DNA from: Prunella strophiata | Taxonomy: Eukaryota > Chordata > Aves > Passeriformes > Prunellidae | Reading direction: 5' to 3' | NCBI GenBank assembly: GCA_036583965.1 | Contig: JAZBQD010000019.1 | Span: 15,453,585 to 15,517,584 of the forward strand | Length of the DNA stretch: 64,000 bases | Notes under the pieces: model-generated | Seen by the model: the letters and a program-made list of their open reading frames with translations, nothing else | The model's database searches: none | What the model was told of the DNA's origin: nothing | Shown: positions 39,346-48,363 of the stretch, piece after piece | Layout of the letters: each line of letters opens with the position of its first letter | Position numbering within the stretch: the stretch's first letter is position 1 | Position numbers and translations under genes: made by a program

Positions 39346-41199
39346 ACACTTGAGTAGTGTGACTGCTGCAGACAAATCATAATGTTCTTCCACATACCAG
39401 CCCTGGTGCTACAAAATACTTAATATGGTATTAAGCAAAACATATTCCAAGCCTGTCATTGATTCAGGGCCTACAGTCTTTAAAGTCATTTATCTTCCTT
39501 ATAAGTGGAAAAAATTCCTGAACTCTATTTTCTCTCCATAGAAACTACAGAGAACCCAAAGTAATTGATGAAAAGTACTGGTGTCATGTGGACAAGAACA
39601 GGGCACACATTGAGCCCTTTCTTCAGCCATTCAGACTAATGGGAAATATGCTTCTGGGTGGACCATATGACTGGGTCCAGAGGCTGGATTTAGTACATTT
39701 GCAGCCCAATCATTTTCCCAAGGGAACTGTCAATTACCAGTGTGAGACAGAAAAGATGCTGATTACCTGGGCCAAACTCTGCTCTTGTTTGTGTCAGAAC
39801 AATATCCCTGATTGCGCTTGCTTCCGTGCGACTGTGGGTTGAGTTTGGCTCTGTCTCCTCAGTTCCCTGGGTTGTCTTTGAACCACAGGAGCAGTGCTTT
39901 GAGACAGCTACTTGGGCAATTGCTAATGGCAGGAAAATCCACAGTTCTTCAGACATTAAGGCATTGTAAATACTGAAAGAAAATAAATCTGTATTGTATT
40001 TTTTTGGCATACAATGCCTAAAGCCTTATCTCTCATTCTGTCAGGAACCAAGAACTATGTATACAGATGGTGCAATTTATTATGTTCTGTACTGTGACCA
40101 AGTGCTGAAATACCTTCAGGAAATCACCAGAAAGCCTGAAAAGCTTTGCTGTCTCTTGTGACTCCAGCTCACTAAAACTATAATTGAATGAGCACAATAT
40201 ATTAAGCCCTGCGTATTACACAGTAGGCTTACAGAAAGGGACGCCATCTTTTTCAGCATCATTACAGAAAATATCTTTGCTGTACAATTACTGCCTGTAC
40301 CCAAGATCATAATGTCTCTGCCTCTCTGAATTCTGCTCTTATAAAACCACAAGACAGGGATTTACAAATAGATGCCTAGGTTCAATGACTCTACCTCAAC
40401 TCAGGTGTAACACCATTAAATTCCAGTGTGCTGTTCTCATTTGTAAAATGCTGCTGGGCCTGATAGTCCTGACATTTAAAACAGTGCCTGTCGGGGATGA
40501 AATGAATGGACATGAAATGAATGTAACAGTGGTATGAAAAAAGAATTTTTGCTGTGTATCAGTTCAGAGGTTAATGTATTTTCATTCCTGCTTCTCTGAG
40601 CAGATTTTTATGAAACTGATGATTAAACTTGGCTTAGTGAGTGCAAGAAATACAAAGAAAAACTAAAGTCAATATTCTCAAACTCATTCATTTCTCAATA
40701 TGAAATGTAAACCTTGGAACTAGTATTTTGTTCATACCCATGTGCTTTACTGCATTTGAAACATTGAAAACAAGATCCCCGTGTCACGGACTCAACAACA
40801 AATGTTTTATGGTCATCTTGATACCCGCTATATCATCTTGATACAGCAATAGCCACCATTCACAAAACAGCTGTTTTGCTTTTAGTTCTTCATTGGAAGC
40901 AAAACCATCTTCATCCTTGATTTCCTACTGTTTCCTTCCTGTGGGGAAGCCGGACTGTGGTGCCTTGATATTAAGGGGTGGTCTATCCACTTCCCCTCAC
41001 GCACTGTTACACATTTCCGCGTGTTTTGCTGGAACATAGAACCACAAATGCCATGAAGCGTCTTCCCTATTACATCCCAGAGACACCGGGCCGACCCAGC
41101 CCTATGTCCCGCCTGTCACAGGACAAGCCCTTGCATCACTGAGGAGAGAAGGGGTGAACACCGACAACCGCCAGCCCCAAAACCTCCTGCCCGTAATTC
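39346..41199. other. Upstream flank of PRIMA1, no gene recognised
   Basis: Unique DNA leading into the CpG island. CpG content starts to rise after about 40940. It may hold distal promoter elements of PRIMA1, but no individual site can be assigned with confidence. A 10-bp duplication (ATCTTGATAC) lies at about 40835-40855. Confidence 0.5.
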
Positions 41200-41640
41200 G
41201 GGATGGGGCTCCTCCAGGACGGGGGTGCCGGTTCACCCCGCGCTTCCCCTCGGCTCGGTCGGGCTCCCGGCTGCGGCTCGCTGGTCCCCGAGCCGCCCGG
41301 GCCGCCCCCGGGCCGGGGCTCGGGAGGGAGAGCCGAGGGGAGCCGTGCGCGGAAGGGACTGCCTCGATGGGCTTGAAAAATCACTGCAGCAGCGGCGGCG
41401 GGCTGGTGGGAGATGCAATGCCCGGGCTGCGCGGCCGCGCCGCTCTCCCCGCCTCTCCCCTCCGGCTCCGGCCCCGGCCCCGGCCCTGCCTCTTTTTTTC
41501 CGCGCCTGGCTCCAAACTTTTGCCGCTCCCCTCCCGTGTGTGCGGGAGCCCCGAGCTCAGCGGTGAGCGCTGGTCGGGAAGCCCCCGGCACGGAGAGGCT
41601 GCCGGCGGCGACAGCCCGAGCATCCCAGGGAGGGGAAGCC

Positions 41641-41685
41641 GGCGGGGCGGGCGGGGAGGGAGGCGGGCAGGGCGGGGGTGGAGGC
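41641..41685 (+). promoter_or_regulatory. G-rich GC-box cluster in the promoter
   Basis: Closely packed GGGGCGGG, GCGGGG and GGGCGGGGG motifs on the plus strand match Sp1/KLF-type GC boxes. The G runs could also fold as a G-quadruplex. The assignment as a binding cluster is by motif only. Confidence 0.55.
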
Positions 41686-41762
41686 GCGTCTCCCTGCTGA
41701 GGGAGCCGGGACTTGCAGGGTTCTGGGTTTTCCCGACCACTCTTTCCCCTCCCCACCCGCCC

Positions 41763-41818
41763 ATCTCCCTGCCTCCCTCCCCCCCTCCTTCCCTCCCGCC
41801 TTCCCTCCCTCCCCTCCA
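41763..41818. promoter_or_regulatory. Polypyrimidine/polypurine tract upstream of the PRIMA1 start
   Basis: A 56-bp nearly pure C/T tract (CCCTCC and CTTCCC steps) lies 124-179 bp before the start codon. The opposite strand carries repeated GGGAGGG. Such tracts in TATA-less promoters are often nuclease-sensitive and can form triplex or quadruplex structures. Whether it lies in the promoter or in the 5' untranslated region depends on the unknown transcription start. Confidence 0.6.
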
Positions 41819-41849
41819 GAATTAAAGTTGGGACAGTCGCGCTCCGGGG

Positions 41850-42035
41850 ATGGGTGCGAGCCAACGCCTCTGCTGCCGGCTCGCTCTGCTCCCTCCCCAG
41901 GTCGCCCGGAGCCCGCGCCCCCGCCCGCCCGCCCAGGAGGGATGCTGCTCCGGCAGCTGCTGGGGCTGCTCCGCTACTGCTGGCCCTCGCTGCTGCTGCA
42001 CTGTGCCCTCCCGCTCTGGGGGTCCCTCCAGGTAG
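41850..42035 (+). other. Upstream ORF overlapping the PRIMA1 start codon, out of frame
   Basis: An ATG at 41850 with a strong context (G at -3, G at +4) opens a 61-codon frame. It runs through the PRIMA1 start codon at 41942 in a different phase and, in unspliced sequence, stops just beyond the exon 1 donor. If the transcript includes 41850 unspliced, scanning ribosomes would meet this ATG first and PRIMA1 translation would be dampened. If the 5' untranslated region is spliced to 41901, the uORF start would be removed. Its peptide has no recognised domain. Confidence 0.45.
41942..42031 (+). CDS. PRIMA1: PRIMA1 coding exon 1 (signal peptide)
   Basis: This exon gives the first 30 codons of proline-rich membrane anchor 1. 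PRIMA1 is the small type I membrane protein that tethers acetylcholinesterase and butyrylcholinesterase tetramers to the surface of neurons. The peptide begins MLLRQLLGLLRYCW and continues with the hydrophobic stretch PSLLLHCALPLWG, which together form a signal peptide. The SLLLHCAL and LWG elements are those of vertebrate PRIMA1. The exon ends after a complete codon (Gln30), followed by the donor GTAGGG at 42032, so it joins in phase to exon 2 at 48213. I chose the ATG at 41942 because it places the signal peptide at the N-terminus as in the family; its context is moderate (G at -3, C at +4). An in-frame ATG at 41678 would add 88 low-complexity residues and bury the signal peptide, so I reject it. 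The 5' untranslated boundary is unknown. Confidence 0.9.
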
Positions 42036-45000
42036 GGCCGCCCGAGCCCGCTCGCAGCTGCGGGCCGCGGGGGCGGCGGCGCCGGGGCGGGGGAAAAGCG
42101 GGGGCGCGGGCAGAGCCCCTCCGGCACCCCCGGCATGCGGGGAGGAGGCCGTGGCGGGGCGGTGGTCGCGCAGGGGGCCCCAAGCCGGGAGAGCTGTCGC
42201 TGTCCCCGGCGAGGGCCCCCCTTGCTGGGCGCTGCGGGACGGCGGGTGTGCGGGACGGGCGGCCGGTGCCGGCCTCGCAGCGCTGAACTCGGTCCGAGAG
42301 TGCTCGGTCCCAGCAGGATGGAGTTGAGTTTCTTCGGCGCGCCGGCGGTCAGAGGGCTGGGAGGCGCATTTTGCTGTAGGTGGCGAGATGCACGGAGAGA
42401 GGCAGCGGCGGAGCGGAGCCCCGGCGGCCGTGCCTTGCCGTGGGTTTTCGGTATTGATTGCGAATTGAATTGAGGGTTTTCTGGGTAAAGGGCTGAATCA
42501 GCTTTTGCCAACTCCGACGCCGTGGTGTTGTGTGACCTTGATTGTAATGTGGGTGGCCAGCAAGAGAGACTGGGAGAAACTGGTATACAGTGAGGGAGAG
42601 CGCCCATCCAGTTTGGAGAATCAGAACAGCAGCAAAGCTCATCTCAAATGCGTCACTTCGATATTTTAAAGTTTATTTATAATATAAGTCTTCAGAGAAG
42701 TGATTGATGAGCCAGCCAAGTGCCGTTCAAGAACAGACCAATTACAGTTTCTTTCTTGGAAAAACAAAGTGAAGACTCCACATCTTTTACTCCCTGATCT
42801 AAACTTAGTGACTCCCATGAGATTAGAGAGATGTTGTTTGTTTTAGCATCTTGTCTCTTGCCATGAACGACAAAGAGGATTTGTGCTCTTTATGGATTAA
42901 AATGAACAGAAATATAACCAAAACAACATTTAACCAATATCCTGTCATAAAAATTTCTGCCAGCGCTACCTTCCTGCTGTCCCCCTCAAGTATTTAGGTA
43001 GCTAATCTTAAGTTAAACTACAACTGAATTTCTCAGGGAAGCACAGTTGGGTGAAAAGAGATGCCTCCTGCAACCTCTCCTCTATCAGTCAGTTGAGCAG
43101 AGAAAAAAAACCTTGAATAAACATCTTTCTGGCAAACTACTCACATGATCTAAAATGATTTTTCTAAAACAATTATGTTTATAACAATTGAAATAGGCTC
43201 TGAGAAATACCAAGGAAAAAAAAAAGCCAAGGAGCTCACCAGCCTTTTCATTGCAATAATTTGGAATTTGGATGAATGACCCATTCATCAACTGTACTTG
43301 TGCTATTGCTTGCTGTTCTATGAAAGAACAAACAGTAAGCCTGCTTTTTTCCAGTTTTCCCAAAACTAGGCTCCCATCAGCAGGTTCCAATGGGAAGGGC
43401 AGGTGTGGAATGCTCGCTGGCATGCCAGCCTTCCATCCTTCCTGTGACTGAAATTCCTTCATGGTTGAACCCCTCCCATGATTCCCTTCCCCATGTTGAG
43501 TCATAATCCTAGCTCTTATCTTCAGTCTCACAAGCCATTCTCTCCTTGACTAATTCTGTAATGTTGCATCGTGGCTCCCCTGCCCCTGCTCCATCTCTAG
43601 CAGCAGGCGTGTTTTCTCACATCCCCCAGCCCCTCCTCACACATTTGTCCCCACAATGACTTAGTGTGGCATAGCCTTCCCTCCCACCTCAGTATTTCCT
43701 CCTTAGGCCCTGCCTTGAGACACTTAAAAGAATCAGTCAGATGCTAATCAAAGGAGAAACATTTATCTTACTAAAAACAAAACCAAAATAAAACCCACAA
43801 TCTTTTCTTATTATCATGGTAGCCAATTCTGTGACAAGAGGGAAGGGATGATTCTGTCAGAGGCTTTTGACAGAATTTAAAAAAGAGCAGAAAGGGTCAT
43901 GATAAATAGCAGGGACACATTTTTTCTGGTTTTGTAAACATGGATCTGGATTAACTGATGTGAATTGCACAGAGCTGTCCTGGGATTTATGCGGCAATTT
44001 TGAGATCTCATCTCATCATCTCATCTCTGTAGACTGCTTCCAAGAGACAAAGCTCTTGCTACATCAGCAGGCATTTAGAGGTCTCTTTGCCTTCAGTCAA
44101 CTGCACTTTTCTGTTAAAGCTTTCCTCCTTTTACCTGATTAAAAAAAGTCACAAGAAGGCCACCCTCCAGGGACTGTATTAATCCTCTTTTCCCATCCCA
44201 CTCTGTAGAACGTGCTTGTGGACTGCTGCAACCCCATGGGACTCTACTGAAATACTAAACAGTTCTGACCACATGCAGATTTATTCTTCCATGATATGCA
44301 AAACAGGACTAGGATTACTGTTTCTAAAAGAAATCTTGGATTAAAGAGAAATATTCCACAGGCACAAACTTCAGAGACAGAGACTGCAGAAGGAAACCAC
44401 CAGTTCCCACTTTCTGTTTGTTCTTCCCTGGACATTTGTGGATCAGATTTTCATTTCCATAAGTATTTTAAAACATTTGTCCTTTTTTCAAAACACATTC
44501 ACATCAAATGCACAAATCCATAAAGTCAACTCTACGTATTTTCAGAGCAGGGAAAAAAATGCATGAGCTTGAAGTCCAGGCAGCATATGTCTGGACTGGC
44601 CAACTACTCAGTGTGTTAAGAAAGCCTCATGCCAAACAAGCAGCCAAGTTTCAGATGGGCCAAGAAAACGTGTTCATGGCAGCTCCAGCATGAGGAGGAA
44701 TGGCTGGAAGAGCTGGGGAGCAAGCCCTGTGGATCTGTCTCCAAAGGTGATCCCTTGCCAAGGCAACCTCTGTGCCACAAATTGCCTGGCAGAGCCTGGC
44801 GGGCTTCCAGTTACACCTTACCTGCAAAGGTCTTCCAAAGCCGTTCTGGGGCCATGGAAGAGTCTGCCAGAACAAATAAGCTGTAAAGTTTGAGGCCAGA
44901 TTCATTTAGGTGACCTGGCCATAGAAAGGTGTGGCTGTTTCAAAACACTTTTCTTTTCCTGCCACATGCTGTAAAGGCAGTTTACCTTGAATTGCAGGCA

Positions 45001-48000
45001 GTAAGAAAGAAACAATGGAGTATTATTTCATCATCTCCTGCCAGAGCAAGATTGTTCCCTAAAGCATATTTTCTAGTGATTTTTTTTCTGCTTACCTTTA
45101 GAAGACACAAGTAATAGCCTTCATTTCTTTCATAAGAAGACTAATAGACATCAACAGGGGGATTTTTTTCCTTGAAAAGGAGCCAAATGCCTTCCTTTTT
45201 TTCCTGATTCTATCTTGCTACTGTTATCTGCTGCTTTATATTACTGTTACTATTCTGTCCTCTTGCTGCAGTTCTTGACTATTTCTCTCCTCCCTGAGGC
45301 CCTCAACCTCGATTTGGGTCTTTCCTTTTCTTGGCAGATTTCAACTAACTTAAAATATCTTTGTTTTTAAAACAAAGCCTTTAAGACAAACCCGTCAAGG
45401 TAATATTTATGTTCCTACTTCTATCTTCTAACAACCACAGATTTCACCCAGTGACGGGAGGAGGGAAACAAATAGGTGATAAAGCCCATGCTTTTAAATG
45501 TCAGTTCTTTCCCAACTATTTAAAAATTATCATGGGAAATTTTTATAGAGATTCAGGCTAAAGTATTGAGAAACACAATACTTTCCTTTTTTTTTTTTCC
45601 TTCCTAAAATAATATTTTTAAAGTAGACAGGAGCAGGAGCAGCAAGTGACTGGCCATTATAGTGTTAATCTTGTCTGCAAAGTAATTGAGAAAATTATCC
45701 ACTATTTTCTGAGGACGCTCTATTACCAGCCTAAGGGAGGAGAGCCTCCAGGGATTTAAAAGCAGTCAATAGCTCTAAAAAAAGACAGAGCAAGCCTTTG
45801 GTTCTGGTTGATATTAAGTTAGAGCAATAAGTCAATGTAGCCTTGCCATACCAGCACTGTCTTCAAACTTACAAAAGCAGCAAAGCTGCTTCTGATCTGC
45901 AAAGGAAGCTGGCTCCAAGTCTGCTCAATGTTATTCTTCCCTGTGTCCATCTTCTCCCATCTCACTGCCCCCTGCAAGACTGTAGTGAGCTCTCAGGATT
46001 GAAGAACCGTGGGCTCAGGCTGTAGCTAGGAGTTAACAGCTGCTCCCCAATCAGCTGCCAACGCCACTGGAGAGGTGTTGCCCCTCCTCCTTCTGTCAGC
46101 ACAGTAAATCTTATCCCACCTGTTGAACAGGAGGTACCCCAGGTATGCCCTGACACTGCACAGGAAGGACACTTCTGTCACAGGGCTCTTCTTGGGAGCA
46201 TGCCTGGAACCCCAGCCCCTCATGTGAGCAGTGCTGGAAGAGCTGAAGCAGCATGGAGGATATTCTGCTGCCTGGGATCACTTACTTTAAAAACAAATAA
46301 ACCTTCTTAGCAGGCAGATTTATTACTAGTCATGAGGGATTACGCAGCCAAGTCGCTTTGATTCATTAGAGTGTTCAGGGAGTTTGTGTAAGTTCCTGGA
46401 AGCTGTCTGGGATGATCTTTAACCATCCTCTCACTGTTACCTGATGGTGAAGGGGAAAGTTGGAAAGCACTTGTGCTGAATTTGTTTTTTTCCCTATGTT
46501 TGGTAATAGATTTAGACAAGCTGTTTAAAGAACTGAGCCTTCTGCCTTATGCTGTGCTGAGCTGTCCTTCCAACTTAGCTACACGTAGCTTTTTCTATTC
46601 TTTCCTCCCTCCCTATAATATTTAATCAACAAAGCCCTACCTCCATTTCCCTGAGGCCAGAGTAATGCGTCTTTCTGCATTTAGAAACCTCCTACGCATG
46701 TGAACACGTCCTTTGTGCAGTGATGTTGTTTTAATTAGCCACGTCTCTCTTTTTGGCCAGAAATACATAAAAGCACTGTGTACAGCTTTCCTGCAGGGCA
46801 GTGCAGCCCCCTTGGTGCTCAGCTGAGGGTAGTGGAGGAGGCATGCTGGCCGTGCTGGGGGCCAGGGTTCAAAGGGGAGAGGAGACAGACCCCGGAGCTG
46901 GCAGGGGGAGGGAAGCAAAACTTGAGCAGGAGAGAAAAGTGGGGAGAAGGCAACCCTGGGTGACCCTGCCAGAGAAGCAGAAGAAGCCTGCCTAAAACGG
47001 ATCAGAAAGCGTGGCATGAGACATCTTCTTTGTAAGGACCAACACGTTGTGGAAAAAAGCTAATTAAAGAAGATGATGTTAGGCCAAAACTATTAGGACA
47101 GTAACCCGCCTGAGACCAAACTTGACAAGAAAATATGCTAACATAACTGTCCTTAGCTTCAGCAGGACACAAGTCTGTCCCAGGCGGTCTCCTAATACTT
47201 ACATTCAAAGTGCTTGTTAGATAACATGCTTATTAATCTTTTAGGCTTTGCTTTGTCTCTCTGAAATTGTATCCTGTATAAGTCATTCAAAAAGAGCTGG
47301 CTTAGAGACCTCTGAAGTTAACACCTCTCAGAAGCTTCTGTGATGCTCAGCAAATTTCCTTTTCATTGGGGACTGACTCCATTTTGTAACATTATATTTT
47401 ACCGAATTTTACTGAATATTCCTTGAATCCCTAGTTATGTAAATACTTCTATGATGAGAAAAATCCTGTTAATAAATAGTCCTTGTCATGACTAGATCAA
47501 ACTACTGAATATATCATATACCAGTACTGGCTAAATCATAGCCCATGGCCAAGTGAGGCTTATGAGGGTTCTGCAATGCCTCATCTTCACTTTTACTATT
47601 AGCCTAACACTGCATCTCACAGGAGGCTACAATGTGGCATTTCCATTTAAACCGTGTTATTGCTGTGGTCCACAGATGATTAAAATTCAGGTAGCCTCCC
47701 CTCTTGGCAGGAAGTGAAACACCCTGTGAAATGCTCTCTGAACTTCCAAGTGAGGCTGGCAAATCAGAGGAGGGATGTCCTCTGGCTCTCAGTTCTGCCA
47801 TAAGGAAAATGAACATAATCCTGACCCTAACTGTCTTGTAATTTTTATTAGCTCTCTTTGGCTTGCAGCAATGACCCTGTGAATAATGCATGCTGCTAGA
47901 TGGCTTTCCTAAGGAAAGAAGGCTTATGCAATCGTATTGTCTGCCACTGCCTGCCTTCTCCTTACCCCATAATAACTCAGAAACCAGCTGGCCAATCTCA

Positions 48001-48212
48001 ACCAAATTTGACAGAGGGAAAGATTTCTTGAAGATATTGTGTTAAATAAAAGAAATATTTAAAATGGGGACCATGTAGGGAAGGGACATCTTAGGAACTT
48101 GAGTTCAGTTCTTGCCACAGGTCTGAGGTGCCACTCAGGTACTCAAGTCTGAAAAACACATTTGTCAGTTTTCACTGTTCTGCTGCTCATGCAATGACTT
48201 GTTTCTTCACAG
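42032..48212 (+). other. PRIMA1: PRIMA1 intron 1
   Basis: 6,181 bp from the donor GTAGGG at 42032 to the acceptor TTTCTTCACAG ending at 48212, phase 0. The first 430 bp are still CpG island. The rest is unique A+T-moderate DNA with no recognised internal gene. Open frames of up to 148 codons (43085-43531, minus) show no known domain. A segment around 47060-47400 has some look of a degraded LTR (see findings), but I do not call it. Confidence 0.85.
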
Positions 48213-48363
48213 ATCACTCAGGCTGAGCCCCAGAATTCATGCACCAAGCCTGTAGCAGAGAAATTTACAGAGAGCTGCCAGGAAATTTGCCAGTGCAGGC
48301 CACCTCCACTGTTACCACCGCCTCCTCCACCTCCGCCGCCGCCGAGGTTGCTAGCGGTGCCAA
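48213..48363 (+). CDS. PRIMA1: PRIMA1 coding exon 2 (cysteine cluster and proline-rich attachment domain)
   Basis: This exon encodes residues 31-80 plus the first base of the next codon. After a short acidic/polar stretch (ITQAEPQNS) come cysteines at residues 40, 52, 56 and 58, the last three as SCQEICQC. A proline run follows: three prolines (60-62), two leucines and ten consecutive prolines (65-74), ending RLLAVP. This is the proline-rich attachment domain, around which four cholinesterase C-terminal T-peptides coil. The flanking cysteines form disulphides with catalytic subunits in the secretory pathway. The acceptor TTCTTCACAG (ending 48212) and donor GTAAGTAG (starting 48364) are both strong, and the exon leaves in phase 1. 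The spacing between the first two cysteines (11 residues) seems longer than in mammalian PRIMA1 as I recall it. The transmembrane and cytoplasmic part must come from later exons not seen in this window. Confidence 0.93.

Larger units (their letters stand above)
41200..42460 (+). promoter_or_regulatory. CpG island covering the PRIMA1 promoter and first coding exon
   Basis: A 1.26 kb block has very high G+C and abundant undepleted CpG, in sharp contrast with the CpG-poor DNA on both sides. It contains GC-box-like GGGGCGGG/GGGCGGG motifs (for example 41641-41685) and no clear TATA box, which fits a dispersed CpG-island promoter. The PRIMA1 start codon lies at 41942 and intron 1 begins inside the island. 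The transcription start cannot be placed from sequence alone. A donor-like GTGAGC at 41563 and an acceptor-like CCCTCCCCAG ending at 41900 leave open a short intron in the 5' untranslated region. Confidence 0.88.

Noticed and set aside
1..41199. Search for neighbouring genes known near PRIMA1 in vertebrates (for example FAM181A, UNC79)
   Set aside because: No open frame or exon resembling them was recognised in the left 41 kb. They presumably lie outside the window.
41136..42607. Several 100-260 codon frames on both strands within the CpG island
   Set aside because: High G+C removes stop codons, so overlapping frames are expected. Only the frame starting at 41942 has family resemblance and proper splice signals.
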